DNA from: Cyanobacteria bacterium FACHB-DQ100
GTDB lineage: Bacteria; Cyanobacteriota; Cyanobacteriia; Leptolyngbyales; Leptolyngbyaceae
Direction of reading: 5' to 3'
NCBI GenBank assembly: GCA_014695195.1
Contig: JACJNW010000044.1
Location: forward strand, 1 to 64,000
DNA length: 64,000 bases
This document shows, one piece after another, positions 51,403-60,762 of this stretch. The notes under the pieces are model-generated. The model did no database searches. It saw only the letters and a program-made list of their open reading frames with translations, and was not told the DNA's origin. Made by a program: the position numbers and the translations under genes. Numbering within the stretch: position 1 is the first letter of the stretch; each line of letters starts with the position of its first letter.

Positions 51403-53580
51403 TTACAGAATCTGAGCGATGCCAAATAGAATTGCCGAGATCGCAACCAGTAACGACCAGACGGGATGCCCAGCCCGGATTAACGATCTCGTTCTAATCG
51501 TGTCTACATCAATCCAGGGAGTTGCGCTACGTCGGAGCCATCCAGTGACGATCGCAGGCTGCCCAAGCGGGAGCGAACAGAGTAGATTCCCGATCGCGCC
51601 TAGCTGAGAGCAGTAGTGCAGCTTAATTAATCCGGTCTCGGTTTGCAGGAGGAGGTCTTGAGCAAGTCGGTTGCTGGCTCCAGTGCGCCCGATAAGCGTT
51701 CCTTCGAGTCGAATTCTGGGACTATCGAGGGGGGTGAGCTGGGGTTGCGTCAGGAGCTGGACGAGATCAGTGTGTGCGTCCTGAGAGTCAGGAAAGAAGC
51801 GATTAAATCGAATGATCATCCCAACGCCAAATCCAATGCACCCAAAACTTGGAAACAAGCTGTAATCGCTGGCTAACCAATTGAGGCGGAAGTTACCAAT
51901 GGCAAAGAGAGCGTGAGCAATTAGCCAGAGTAATGCTGCGATCGCAATGCCGCCTAAACCACCAAACAGGGGTGCGAATTGCAGTAAGGGTTGCTTACGG
52001 TTAGTGGGGGTGAGGGTTTCGAGATCGAGTTCAGGTTTGAGGTGCCATTGCTGACAGCAATTCATCAGTTTTTGCAGTCGGGTTCCCATGAGAGCATGAG
52101 GGCTATCCAACAGGGATAAACTACGATCGCAGTTAGCAAAATCCCACTGAAATAAAGTCGATAAAGAGACTCGATCGAATAGCCCTTCAAATAAAATTGC
52201 GCTGCGATAACTCACAGGATTAAGCAGCTCAAAACCCTCTAATAGATAAGAAGTTCGCTTTTCGTGTTTGATTGTTTTAGTCGTCACGATCGTTAATTTA
52301 ATCAAGGTTCGTGCTAGTCCGTTTGGATTGCCTGTGAGACTGCAAGCCTGACGATCGCTATAGATAATACGCTCTCTTGAAAGCCATAATCCTGACCAGC
52401 GAAATACCCAGAAAAATCCATAGGCGATCGCAGAAATTAGCCCTGTTACATCAGCAGCAATTTGAATGAGTTTGGAAACAAAAGCCTGATTTAACTGCAA
52501 GGCTCGGAGCCGATCGCTGGAGATCGCGCTCAATTGATAAATGGAGTAAGGAATCTGCAACACGACAGCAACAAGTGACATCCAAGCAAAATCCCAATGA
52601 GCAATATGGCTCACTTCTCCGGCATAAATTGCTGCAATTTCTTCATCGGTTAACTGATCTAAAAGCCCTTGACTCACCACAATTCGAGCAAATTTAGGTA
52701 GACAACCGTAAGTAAACGCGATCGGAACCGAAGCCGGCAAAATTCCGAGCTTGGGAATGGGAATTTTCTGCTGCTGAGCAAATCTTTGAATCAGGCGATG
52801 CGCCTCTACGCTATGACGAGCGATCGCGGCCGTGGAAAGCGGCTTGAGTCCATGCAGTCCTTTCAGCACTGCATCCAAAATCCACGGAGATGCAAAAAAT
52901 AGGAGCATCAAGCTCAATCCGAATTGCAGGATCGGAATGGTTTGATCAGGAGCAGCAATACTCCAGCGCAAGAGCCGTGTCACTGCTGTATGGGGCAGCG
53001 AGAAAGTGAAACCTACTACTTGCCAGAGCAAGCACAGTGTCATAAAGAGCGAGATCGCGCTTCCAACTTCTGCACACCGCAACCGCATCGGATTGAGCGG
53101 AGGAAGGGGATGCCAGCGCTGAGCACGATCGGCGTTTTTCCAGGCGTGCGGCGTTATAGCTGAGATGGTTTCAGGTCGAGCTGGCTCTGATAGGGGTTCT
53201 GTTTGAATTGTGGCGGCATTTTGCTGAGATGGCGTTGCTCGTTTGCGTCGAACGGGTTGAACTGTGGCATCAAGCGGCACGAATCCCGGATCAATAGGCG
53301 CAAGCTTTGTCATCATTTGCGTCGCCCACGCCCGCACCTTTTCGTGGTGGCTCTGGTGAAGCTCTTGGCAAAGTGCGATCGCTGACTGAATTTCTCCACT
53401 TTGCGCGTATGCCTGCACTAATCCCATTTTGGCTTTGACAGCATCTGAGGAATTGAGATCGGGAGAGGTGAGACACCGGTTAAGTTGTACGATCGCGCTT
53501 TCGGTCTGCCCGCTTTGAAGCGCCATTAGCCCTGCTTCTAGCTGATTCTGACAAGAAGCAGACTCCGAAAAAGAAGACAT
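51403..53580 (-). CDS. M48/HtpX-like membrane protein with altered zinc motif
   Basis: A 725-residue protein: a TPR-like N-terminal domain (about 10-95), a basic linker, two transmembrane helices (about 175-250), an M48-peptidase-like domain (about 265-480), a third membrane region (about 555-600) and a C-terminal soluble domain (about 630-725) with a GTLIGRTGASN stretch. M48 enzymes need HExxH; here the site reads YAGEVSHIAHWDFAW, where the first His is Gly (codon GGA) though Glu and the second His remain. Unless another residue substitutes, it should be a weak or dead protease. Similar changes may be common to this cyanobacterial subfamily. I could not check that. Confidence 0.82.
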   Translation of the reverse strand: MSSFSESASCQNQLEAGLMALQSGQTESAIVQLNRCLTSPDLNSSDAVKAKMGLVQAYAQSGEIQSAIALCQELHQSHHEKVRAWATQMMTKLAPIDPGFVPLDATVQPVRRKRATPSQQNAATIQTEPLSEPARPETISAITPHAWKNADRAQRWHPLPPLNPMRLRCAEVGSAISLFMTLCLLWQVVGFTFSLPHTAVTRLLRWSIAAPDQTIPILQFGLSLMLLFFASPWILDAVLKGLHGLKPLSTAAIARHSVEAHRLIQRFAQQQKIPIPKLGILPASVPIAFTYGCLPKFARIVVSQGLLDQLTDEEIAAIYAGEVSHIAHWDFAWMSLVAVVLQIPYSIYQLSAISSDRLRALQLNQAFVSKLIQIAADVTGLISAIAYGFFWVFRWSGLWLSRERIIYSDRQACSLTGNPNGLARTLIKLTIVTTKTIKHEKRTSYLLEGFELLNPVSYRSAILFEGLFDRVSLSTLFQWDFANCDRSLSLLDSPHALMGTRLQKLMNCCQQWHLKPELDLETLTPTNRKQPLLQFAPLFGGLGGIAIAALLWLIAHALFAIGNFRLNWLASDYSLFPSFGCIGFGVGMIIRFNRFFPDSQDAHTDLVQLLTQPQLTPLDSPRIRLEGTLIGRTGASNRLAQDLLLQTETGLIKLHYCSQLGAIGNLLCSLPLGQPAIVTGWLRRSATPWIDVDTIRTRSLIRAGHPVWSLLVAISAILFGIAQIL

Positions 53581-53693
53581 AGGGTTCCCTGAACGACAGC
53601 GCTTCTAGAGTACCCAACGAAATCTTTAAAGAATGGTCGGTGTGAATTCCAATTCAAAAAACAAATGCGGCAAATCGCCCACTCGTTGTATCC

Positions 53694-53733
53694 GTCGTCA
53701 TAGAGACGCGATTAATCGTGTCTCTATGACGAC
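53694..53733. repeat. Extragenic palindrome (GACGCGA family), 40 bp
   Basis: GTCGTCATAGAGACGCGAT, then TA, then ATCGTGTCTCTATGACGAC form a 19-bp stem with one G-T type mismatch. It lies between the start of the M48-like gene and the end of the PanC/Cmk gene. It shares its core with the palindrome at 48922-48949. Confidence 0.85.
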
Positions 53734-53762
53734 CCCAAATCCCGCAGCGACCCATAATATTG

Positions 53763-55334
53763 TCAAATCGAAACCGGTGCCGTTTTTTCCTGATATAGAC
53801 TGACAATCCGTTGCAGCACTTCCGCCACCGTCAGATTGTCGGATTGAATCTCGATCGCATCCTCCGCCTTCCGCAACGGTGAGATGACACGAGTGCTGTC
53901 CTTACGATCGCGCTCAAAAATTGCGGCTTCTAACTCTGCCAAACTCACCTCTGGCTGTCCCAGAGTCTTCAGATCGTGCTGTCTGCGCCGCGCTCTTTCT
54001 TGAATCGAAGCAGTTAAATAGATTTTTACTTCTGCATCCGGAAAAACGTGCGTTCCGATGTCGCGGCCATCAACCACGATGCCCCCGCGCCGACCGTAAT
54101 TCTGCTGCTGCTTCACTAACGCTTCCCGCACCGCCGCCTGTGCCGCGATCGTCGAAACATGCGCCGTTACTTCTGGAGTCCGAATCGCCTGCGTCACATC
54201 TTGGCCGTTGACAAACACGATCGGGGTTGCCGTGTCAGTTTGAAAATCGATCTCGCACTGATGCGCCAATTCTGCAACTGCCGGTTCATCGTTCAAATCT
54301 AAGCCTGATTGCAGCACAAACCAAGTCAGCGCCCGATACATCGCGCCCGTATCCAGATAAAACAAGCCCAGCTTAGCCGCTACTGCCCGTGCCACTGTCG
54401 ATTTTCCCGCTCCCGCAGGACCATCGATCGCAATCATCGGGCGACGATCGCGCAGCACGCAGTTGTCAATCAGGCGGGTCGAACCCAAACGCGCAGCCAG
54501 CGCTAACAAACCCTCATCGGTCACAGAGTCTAAAGATTTCAGCGTCATCGGATCAACAAGTTCGATATATTCTGGTCGCAGTTCGGAAACTTTTTCGAGT
54601 TCCTGTTTCACTGCCTGAACTAAGGTAGCACTTACACGCTCTCCGGATCGAAACAGTTTTTCAGCTTGTGACAATCCTCGATAAAGTGCAGTTGCCTTTA
54701 TTTTTTCTTCATCTGTTAAGTATTGATTTCGGGACGAAAGCGCTAAACCGCTGGATTCCCGCACGATCGCGCACGGCACAACCTCAACAGGCAAATTCAA
54801 ATCTTTCACCATTTGCTGAATCACCGCGAGTTGCTGAGCATCTTTCTGCCCAAAATAAGCTCGATCGGGCTGCACCAAATTTAAGAGTTTCGTCACAATG
54901 GTTGCCACGCCTTCAAAATGCCCAGGACGAAACGCCCCACACAGCCCAGAAGTTAGCTCGATCGACGGCTGCACTCTCGTCGGAGTAGGCGGACTGACTC
55001 CCATTTCTGCGGCATCAGGCGTAAAGATCACATCAACCCCAACCGCTTCACACAGCGATCGATCGCGCTCCAAAGTGCGGGGGTAGCGGCTCAAATCTTC
55101 GTTTGCTCCAAACTGCAGCGGATTGACAAAAATGCTGACGACAACGATTTGATTTTCTTGTCGCGCTCGTTGAATCAGGCTCAAATGTCCAGCGTGGAGT
55201 GCGCCCATCGTGGGAACAAACCCGATCGTTGATCGTGCGATCGTCGATTCGGTGGAACCCGTCGCGATCGGTTGTTTTCCCTGAGCCAAGTTCAAGTAGC
55301 ACCGCAATCCTGCGACGGTCGTAAACAGGCGCAC
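53763..55334 (-). CDS. panC/cmk: Bifunctional pantothenate synthetase/cytidylate kinase
   Basis: The cyanobacterial fusion of two enzymes. The N-terminal pantothenate synthetase (1 to about 285) joins pantoate and beta-alanine with ATP; it has FVPTMGALHAGHLSLI with the HxGH motif, the KDAQQLAVIQQM stretch and LALSSRNQYL. The C-terminal cytidylate kinase (about 298-520) phosphorylates CMP/dCMP; it has the P-loop IDGPAGAGKST, YLDTGAMYRAL and VVDGRDIGTHVFP. The length (523) is that expected for the fusion. Why these two steps are fused is not known. Confidence 0.97.
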   Translation of the reverse strand: MRLFTTVAGLRCYLNLAQGKQPIATGSTESTIARSTIGFVPTMGALHAGHLSLIQRARQENQIVVVSIFVNPLQFGANEDLSRYPRTLERDRSLCEAVGVDVIFTPDAAEMGVSPPTPTRVQPSIELTSGLCGAFRPGHFEGVATIVTKLLNLVQPDRAYFGQKDAQQLAVIQQMVKDLNLPVEVVPCAIVRESSGLALSSRNQYLTDEEKIKATALYRGLSQAEKLFRSGERVSATLVQAVKQELEKVSELRPEYIELVDPMTLKSLDSVTDEGLLALAARLGSTRLIDNCVLRDRRPMIAIDGPAGAGKSTVARAVAAKLGLFYLDTGAMYRALTWFVLQSGLDLNDEPAVAELAHQCEIDFQTDTATPIVFVNGQDVTQAIRTPEVTAHVSTIAAQAAVREALVKQQQNYGRRGGIVVDGRDIGTHVFPDAEVKIYLTASIQERARRRQHDLKTLGQPEVSLAELEAAIFERDRKDSTRVISPLRKAEDAIEIQSDNLTVAEVLQRIVSLYQEKTAPVSI

Positions 55335-55559
55335 AAGCCCTCCTAACTCTGTTTCATACAGATCTTTCTAAGTTTAGTGAATCTCCAGAATTTTTTGCGT
55401 ATATCCAAGTGAATTCGGAGGCGAAAACGGAATACTTATCCAATCTTTCGCTCGGCTTCGTTTCTTTCGCCTTTCCCGCTGGTACGCCTTCGTTGGAGAT
55501 TCAAGTTGAAGTGGGGTAATTTCGACTAGCGTATTGTGGCCCTGCATCCGATCTCTGAA

Positions 55560-56150
55560 TTAAAGCTCTCTGACTTCAGGCGATCGCAATTCCTTCCGCA
55601 AAAACATCCGTCTCGGTTTTCCCAAGAACCAATCCCAACTCGGCTGAATCTCTTCTAGCTGATACCCCAACTTAAAATAAAGCCGCTTTGCCGCCTCATT
55701 CGTTTCCAGCACATGCAAATAAATATTGCGATAGCCCCACTCTCGGACATACGGCTCACATGCCAATAACAACTGCTGCGCCACTCCTTGCCGTCGCGCG
55801 TCTTCCCGTACCGCCAGATTCGACAAATACATATACTGATTAGTACGCGGCTGCCAAGGATTCGTTCCACGTAATCCAATCTCGACCGTTCCAACCAATC
55901 GCTCTGCTTGATCGCTCGTATCGATCGCCACCAAGCAAACATAATTCGGTGCCGGAAATCGCGTTCGGCTCCTTAGATCCTCATGAATCCCAACTCGAAT
56001 CACTGGAGCCAGCCACGGTAAAAACGACGGATACAGCGGAAAACTATCCACCAAAACTCCCGCAATCTCATACAAATCCGAAGGCTGTACCGCCCGAACG
56101 CAATAGCGAGTCGGACTGGAAAAATCTGTTTGTCGCGAAGAAACGCTCAC
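55560..56150 (-). CDS. GNAT-family N-acetyltransferase
   Basis: An acetyltransferase of unknown substrate (about 196 residues). The frame is open to 56297, but that would run back through the psbT terminator and psbT itself. The GTG at 56150 (VSVSSRQTDF) or the one at 56156 is the likely start. The domain begins at YCVRAVQPSDLYEIAG. The acetyl-CoA loop is REDARRQGVAQQLLLA and the C-terminal part is IYLHVLETNEAAKRLYFKLG. It follows the psbB-psbT operon but is separated by a strong terminator. Confidence 0.85.
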   Translation of the reverse strand: MSVSSRQTDFSSPTRYCVRAVQPSDLYEIAGVLVDSFPLYPSFLPWLAPVIRVGIHEDLRSRTRFPAPNYVCLVAIDTSDQAERLVGTVEIGLRGTNPWQPRTNQYMYLSNLAVREDARRQGVAQQLLLACEPYVREWGYRNIYLHVLETNEAAKRLYFKLGYQLEEIQPSWDWFLGKPRRMFLRKELRSPEVREL

Positions 56151-56204
56151 AAGCACCGAGTAAACCCAACATTCACATCCTAAATCAGCTTGTCCGAAAC
56201 CGTC

Positions 56205-56241
56205 GCAAAAAAGAACCCGCCTCGGTCTGAAGCGGGTTCTT
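56205..56241 (-). terminator. Rho-independent terminator of the psbB-psbT operon
   Basis: On the minus strand AAGAACCCGC pairs with GCGGGTTCTT (56241-56232 with 56220-56211), with an 11-base loop, followed by a run of T (TTCTTTTTTG). It is 15 bp past the psbT stop. Confidence 0.88.
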
Positions 56242-56256
56242 CTCGTCATCGTGAAA

Positions 56257-56352
56257 TTACTTACCAATTCTCGGTGGTTCCCGAAAGGCGATCGCAAAGA
56301 ACAGAACGCCGATCGCCAAAGCCAAAATCAAAATATATGCAACACTTTCCAT
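56257..56352 (-). CDS. psbT: Photosystem II protein T
   Basis: A 31-residue single-helix subunit of photosystem II at the dimer interface. The N-terminus [20 protein letters not shown] is diagnostic, followed by a cytosolic tail with FREPPRIGK. It lies 64 bp after the psbB stop, in the conserved psbB-psbT order, and a terminator follows. Confidence 0.97.
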   Translation of the reverse strand: MESVAYILILALAIGVLFFAIAFREPPRIGK

Positions 56353-56416
56353 GATGGTGTCCCAAGATAAAGAGCTGTGTCGGGTCTAAGCGAATCGCCT
56401 AGACCCGTGAAGCCAA

Positions 56417-57949
56417 TTAAGCTTCTGTTCTCTGAAGAGTGGTTTTGTCACCCACTTTCGCAAAACGTCCCCATTCAACTTGTTCTTCCGACAGATCGGG
56501 GTCAACTCCAGCAAACACATCCCGGAAGATCGTCCGAGATCCGTGCCAAATGTGACCGAAGAAGAACAACAGCGCAAACACAGCATGACCAAACGTAAAC
56601 CATCCACGCGGGCTGGTGCGGAATACACCATCCGAGTTCAGTGTTTCACGATCGAATTCAAACGGTTCGCCTAACTGAGCAGCACGCGCATAACGCTTAA
56701 CCTGTGCCGGGTCGCTGATGGTCTGCCCATCCAGCTTACCGCCATAGAAGCTAACAGTTACGCCAGCTTGCTCAAAGCTGTACTTCGACTCAGCCTTACG
56801 GAACGGAATGTCCGCACGAATCACGCCATCGCTATCTTGGAGAATCACAGGGAAGTTCTCGAAGAAGTTCGGCAAGCGACGGACAAACAATTCACGACCT
56901 TCGCCATCCTTGAATACCGGATGTCCGACCCAAGTCTGAGCGATTCCATCCCCTTTGTTCATCTGACCGGTACGGAACAAGCCACCTTTCGCGGGGCTGT
57001 TACCGACGTAATCGTAGAACGCCAGTTTTTCAGGAATTTGGTTGTAAGCTTCAGACAGACTTGCGCCATCTGCAACCGCATTTTGAACGCGACGATCGAT
57101 TTCTTGGCGGAAGTAGCTGCTATCCCACTGATAGCGCGTTGGGCCAAAAAGCTCGATCGGAGTGGTTGCGTTGCCGTACCACATGGTTCCTGCAACCACA
57201 AATGCCGCAAAGAACACGGCTGCAATACTGCTCGACAACACCGTTTCGATGTTCCCCATTCTTAGAGCGCGATAGAGACGCTCAGGCGGACGAACGCTGA
57301 GGTGGAATAAGCCTGCAATAATGCCGACAATGCCCGCTGCAATATGGTGCGCCACAACTCCACCCGGATTAAACGGGTTAAATCCAGCCGGACCCCATTC
57401 AGGCGCGACAGCCTGAACGTGACCCGTTACACCATAGGCATCAGACACCCACATTCCGGGACCAAATAAGCCCGTCAAGTGGAACGCACCGAAACCAAAA
57501 CAAAGTAATCCCGACAAGAACAAATGAATTCCGAACATTTTCGGCAAGTCGAGCGCAGGTTCACCTGTGCGCGGATCGCGGAAAAGCTCCAAATCCCAAT
57601 AAACCCAATGCCAGCAAGCTGCCAAGAACAGCAAGCCCGATAAAACGATGTGGGCAGCCGCAACGCCCTCAAACGACCAGAAGCCTGGATCGGTGACGGT
57701 TTCACCCGTAATGCTCCAACCGCCCCAGGAAGAGGTTACGCCGAGTCTTGCCATAAACGGCAGCACGAACATACCTTGTCTCCACATGGGGTTCAGAACT
57801 GGATCGCTCGGATCAAAAATGGCAAGCTCATAGAGCGCCATTGATCCTGCCCAACCTGCTACCAGTGCGGTGTGCATCAGGTGAGTCGCAATCAACCGTC
57901 CCGGATCATTCACCAGAACTGTGTGTACGCGGTACCAGGGTAGTCCCAT
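56417..57949 (-). CDS. psbB: Photosystem II CP47 chlorophyll-binding protein
   Basis: The inner antenna protein CP47 (510 aa) that passes excitation to the reaction centre. It starts [20 protein letters not shown] and has six transmembrane helices, with His ligands for chlorophyll in, for example, [24 protein letters not shown] and [16 protein letters not shown]. The large lumenal loop lies between helices 5 and 6 (about 260-440). The last helix has [20 protein letters not shown]. The ribosome site is a strong GAGGAGGAG ten bases before the ATG. The length is exactly that of the family. Confidence 0.98.
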   Translation of the reverse strand: MGLPWYRVHTVLVNDPGRLIATHLMHTALVAGWAGSMALYELAIFDPSDPVLNPMWRQGMFVLPFMARLGVTSSWGGWSITGETVTDPGFWSFEGVAAAHIVLSGLLFLAACWHWVYWDLELFRDPRTGEPALDLPKMFGIHLFLSGLLCFGFGAFHLTGLFGPGMWVSDAYGVTGHVQAVAPEWGPAGFNPFNPGGVVAHHIAAGIVGIIAGLFHLSVRPPERLYRALRMGNIETVLSSSIAAVFFAAFVVAGTMWYGNATTPIELFGPTRYQWDSSYFRQEIDRRVQNAVADGASLSEAYNQIPEKLAFYDYVGNSPAKGGLFRTGQMNKGDGIAQTWVGHPVFKDGEGRELFVRRLPNFFENFPVILQDSDGVIRADIPFRKAESKYSFEQAGVTVSFYGGKLDGQTISDPAQVKRYARAAQLGEPFEFDRETLNSDGVFRTSPRGWFTFGHAVFALLFFFGHIWHGSRTIFRDVFAGVDPDLSEEQVEWGRFAKVGDKTTLQRTEA

Positions 57950-58310
57950 TGACTACTCTCCTCCTCTAAATTACGTCTACTGCAACGCTTCTTTCAGCCT
58001 TTTGTTAAAGTGCCTAATATTGGTAACTTTACCAGACAAGGCATCCCGTAACCCCGCCGTTTCTGCGCTCCAGCCGTTCACAAGAACGTTGAATCGCGAC
58101 CATGACAAGGGATTGATAAAAAATGAAAGTGTATAAAGAAGTGTAACCAGTGTTAGAAGCGATTGCAAGCGAATCGCGATCGTCTGAAATTCCTTCCAAT
58201 TCTTGCTTTTCACTTATTAATATTTCTTAATTTTTGAATGAAATGAGGTACAACTAAAGAAAGCATTTTGAGTGCCAATCAATCTACAAATTCTCTTCAA
58301 GAGGAAGACT
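57950..58310. promoter_or_regulatory. Divergent control region of psbB and the 2Fe-2S gene
   Basis: A 361-bp gap between divergent starts. It carries the strong psbB ribosome site (57959-57967, minus) and the AGAGGAAG site of the 2Fe-2S gene (plus). The AT-rich part near 58115-58145 and 58215-58260 is a likely promoter zone, but no exact -35/-10 call is justified. Confidence 0.5.
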
Positions 58311-58682
58311 ATGCAACCAGCAGACACCGATCTCCAACCCGTTGAAGAAGCTGTCGTTCAGGAGTCACCGAAACCCGCATTCCAGTCTGCCAGCATCAAT
58401 TTTGTCAAAGAAGGTAAAGAAGTGGTCGCGGCTCAAGGCGCGAATCTGCGGATTAAAGCGATCGAAAATCAAGTCGATCTCTACACCTTTGGCGGCAAGT
58501 TAATGAACTGTGGCGGCAGCGGTCAATGTGGCACTTGCATTGTCGAAGTGATTGAAGGTATGGAAAATCTCTCGCCGCGCACCGCATTCGAGGAGCGCAA
58601 ATTAAAGAAAAAACCCGCTTCTTATCGCCTGGCTTGTCAAGCCCTAGTCAACGGGGCAGTCAGCGTTAAGACCAAGCCTTAG
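58311..58682 (+). CDS. Plant-type 2Fe-2S ferredoxin-like protein
   Basis: A 123-residue electron carrier with a ferredoxin beta-grasp fold. From the ATG at 58311 (good site AGAGGAAG) there is a 35-residue acidic extension, then the domain from about 37. Cluster ligands are Cys in [17 protein letters not shown] (C-x5-C-x2-C) and YRLACQALV. The spacing differs from photosynthetic PetF (C-x4-C-x2-C), so this is a specialised ferredoxin. It lies between psbB and psbM, an order seen in other cyanobacteria. A role in photosystem II assembly or electron transfer is suggested but unproved. Confidence 0.88.
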   Translation: MQPADTDLQPVEEAVVQESPKPAFQSASINFVKEGKEVVAAQGANLRIKAIENQVDLYTFGGKLMNCGGSGQCGTCIVEVIEGMENLSPRTAFEERKLKKKPASYRLACQALVNGAVSVKTKP

Positions 58683-58730
58683 TGGTATTCTAGAAAGTGT
58701 TGATGCCAAGTTTAAAAGGGGTCGTGCTTT

Positions 58731-58847
58731 ATGCAAGTTAATGATTTGGGATTTATTGCGTCGATTCTGTTTGTGCTTGTGCCGAGCGTGTTTCTGCTGA
58801 TTCTCTATATCCAAACCGCCAGCCGCCAGCCCAAAGACGAGCAATAA
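58731..58847 (+). CDS. psbM: Photosystem II protein M
   Basis: A 38-residue single-helix subunit at the photosystem II dimer interface. It begins [20 protein letters not shown], continues with a hydrophobic stretch, and ends in a polar tail with SRQPKDEQ. It follows the 2Fe-2S gene by 48 bp and ends just before a bidirectional terminator. It is too short for most gene callers. Confidence 0.96.
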   Translation: MQVNDLGFIASILFVLVPSVFLLILYIQTASRQPKDEQ

Positions 58848-58867
58848 AACTTTACAGTTTCACTCAG

Positions 58868-58904
58868 AAAAAGCGCTGAAGATTAAGCATCTTTGGCGCT
58901 TTTT
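58868..58904. terminator. Bidirectional terminator between psbM and convergent gene
   Basis: AAAAAGCGC (58868-58876) pairs with GCGCTTTTT (58896-58904), and the inner GAAGAT/ATCTTT extends the stem. T-runs occur on both strands, serving psbM (plus) and the convergent gene at 58907 (minus). Confidence 0.85.
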
Positions 58905-58906
58905 GC

Positions 58907-59266
58907 CTATCTTTCGGTTTCAGAGCAGGTGTCCTCTTCGACAATTTCGACAATCAGATTTCGCAGAAACTCTTGAAGCGGCATGCGATTGATATAGGGC
59001 CATCCCCCCGTCGCTTCAATATCTTTCAATAAACTATAGAGTGCCTGACGATTACTAGGCAGTGCCTCCTGAAACAAGCCTTCTCGGATTTCGCGATGGA
59101 GGATTTCAAGCACCCTCAGCAAAGCGAGAAGCGCGAGTCCGTCTCCGGCTGAACGCTCCGAGATCGAGCGAACCGTCCGCGCTAGCTCGTCAAGTTCTAA
59201 CGACCTCGCAGTAATCTCATCAGCTTTACTCTTGGCGTAATCTCTCATCATCGCATCGTGATCCAT
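58907..59266 (-). CDS. Conserved hypothetical protein, helical
   Basis: A 119-residue soluble protein. It is mostly helical: AKSKADEITARSLELDELAR, then a Leu/Ala-rich helix (LALLALLRVLEILHREIREG), then a stretch GGWPYINRMPLQEFLRNLI. The start has GGAGCGACC as ribosome site ten bases upstream. It ends convergent to psbM and begins near psbO. I do not recognise a family; similar proteins are known to me only as cyanobacterial hypotheticals. Confidence 0.75.
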   Translation of the reverse strand: MDHDAMMRDYAKSKADEITARSLELDELARTVRSISERSAGDGLALLALLRVLEILHREIREGLFQEALPSNRQALYSLLKDIEATGGWPYINRMPLQEFLRNLIVEIVEEDTCSETER

Positions 59267-59542
59267 ACGGGTCGCTCCTCAGGCGCGTCTACTGATAACC
59301 TGATAACCGGAAAAAGGCATTAATACCGTACCGCTTTTTGGCGATCGAGACTGCTGCCCCCAGCACTGTAATTCCTTCCGTGCAATCTGCGATCGTCTTC
59401 GATTCTTAAAATGTTTACGAATATCTGTAAAATGCTATGAGAGGTTCGATTGAACCACACCAGAATTTATAGAAACTCGATGAGATCTGACAGCAGTGCC
59501 AAAACACCCTGACAGAATTTTTACATTACTTTGAGGTTGACC

Positions 59543-60370
59543 ATGAGGTATCGCGCATTGATTGTGACACTGCTGGCATTCTGCCTGAGTGTTCTAACGG
59601 CTTGTAGTGACGCTACTGCTACCAGTACGGAAGGATTGACCTACGAGCAAATTCGCGGCACAGGCTTAGCCAATAGCTGCCCCCAAATTGAGGAAACATC
59701 CCGCGGCTCGATCGCGATCGAAAACGGCAAATCCTACAGCATCACCGGATTGTGCCTCCAGCCCACCACTTACTTTGTCAAAGAAGAGTTGGGCAACAAG
59801 CGCCGTGAAGCTGAGTTTGTTCCCGCGAAAGTGATGACCCGCTACACCTCGTCGATCGATGCGGTGTCAGGAACATTGACGGCAAACACAGATGGTAGCT
59901 TGACTTTTGTAGAAGAAGATGGTCTAGACTTTCAGGCGATTACTGTTCAGCTACCAGGTGGCGAACGGGTTCCCTTCTTGTTCACCATTAAAGGATTGGT
60001 GGCAACGACTGCGCCGGGTTCGTCCACGATCAACACTTCAACCGACTTTACTGGAAACTTCCGCGTTCCGTCTTACCGGACTTCTAACTTCCTCGACCCG
60101 AAAGGTCGCGGTTTGACCACCGGTTACGATAATGCAGTTGCGCTTCCAGCTTCAGCAGACTCAGAAGAGTTGAGAAAAGAGAACGTCAAACGCTTCCAGC
60201 TTGACAAGGGTGCAATTTCGCTACAAGTGGCAAAAATCGACAGCGCAACTGGCGAGATTGCCGGAACGTTCGAGAGTGAACAGCCATCTGAGACCGACAT
60301 GGGATCCCGTGAAGCCAGCGAAGTGAAGATTCGCGGCTTGTTCTACGCACGAGTTGCGCCTGCTGCTTAG
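59543..60370 (+). CDS. psbO: Photosystem II manganese-stabilising protein PsbO
   Basis: The extrinsic 33-kDa lumenal protein that stabilises the Mn4Ca cluster. It is 275 residues from the ATG at 59543, where GAGG lies seven bases upstream; the in-frame TTG codons before it are unlikely. An export signal ends at LTAC (about residue 22). The mature domain has LTYEQIRGTGLANSCPQIEE, and Cys in NSCPQ pairs with Cys in ITGLCLQP as the known disulfide. Other family parts are LDFQAITVQLPGGERVPFLF and DFTGNFRVPSYR. A strong terminator follows. Confidence 0.98.
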   Translation: MRYRALIVTLLAFCLSVLTACSDATATSTEGLTYEQIRGTGLANSCPQIEETSRGSIAIENGKSYSITGLCLQPTTYFVKEELGNKRREAEFVPAKVMTRYTSSIDAVSGTLTANTDGSLTFVEEDGLDFQAITVQLPGGERVPFLFTIKGLVATTAPGSSTINTSTDFTGNFRVPSYRTSNFLDPKGRGLTTGYDNAVALPASADSEELRKENVKRFQLDKGAISLQVAKIDSATGEIAGTFESEQPSETDMGSREASEVKIRGLFYARVAPAA

Positions 60371-60762
60371 ATTCCCGCTAGTCTAGGAATTGCCAATTTA
60401 ACGCGCTCTTTTTCAGAGCCATTCACGTCTTGGGGCAAGCTGCCCCATTTTTTTGCGTATTTTAATTTTGTAAAATCCAATTCTCACGTTTGTTCAGAAT
60501 CTATTCATAAAGTGATTCAAATCACGGTGGGCTAACGTTCCGTGGAAATGCAGTTGTACGCAATTCGATCAAAGAAATAAGTTTGATTTGTCACCAAGAG
60601 AAGAGCAAAAATCTAGCAGTTTCAACGACTTGCTTAAAGCTTTTGTTCTCATCTCTCCGATCGCATTCTGGGTGTGATTTCTACCATCACAGCTCTCAGC
60701 AGAAGCAGCAAAAAATCGGGTTTGACACCTTCTTAAGCGTAAGCTCATCACTGAAATTCGTC
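60371..60762. other. Intergenic region psbO to sigma-factor gene
   Basis: A 392-bp gap. The psbO terminator (60431-60454) lies in its first third. The rest should hold the promoter of the sigma-factor gene. An in-frame ATG at 60583 would add a 60-residue non-homologous extension, so I take that stretch as untranslated. Confidence 0.5.
60431..60454 (+). terminator. Rho-independent terminator of psbO
   Basis: A GC-rich 7-bp stem TGGGGCA / TGCCCCA with loop AGC is followed by seven T. It is 60 bp after the psbO stop. Confidence 0.93.

Noticed and set aside
56151..56297. N-terminal extension of the GNAT protein
   Set aside because: It would translate through the psbT terminator and overlap psbT in another frame; a GTG start at 56150 is better.
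60583..60762. 60-residue extension of the sigma factor
   Set aside because: The extension has no sigma-factor homology, and MPNLVSTDL at 60763 gives the family length.
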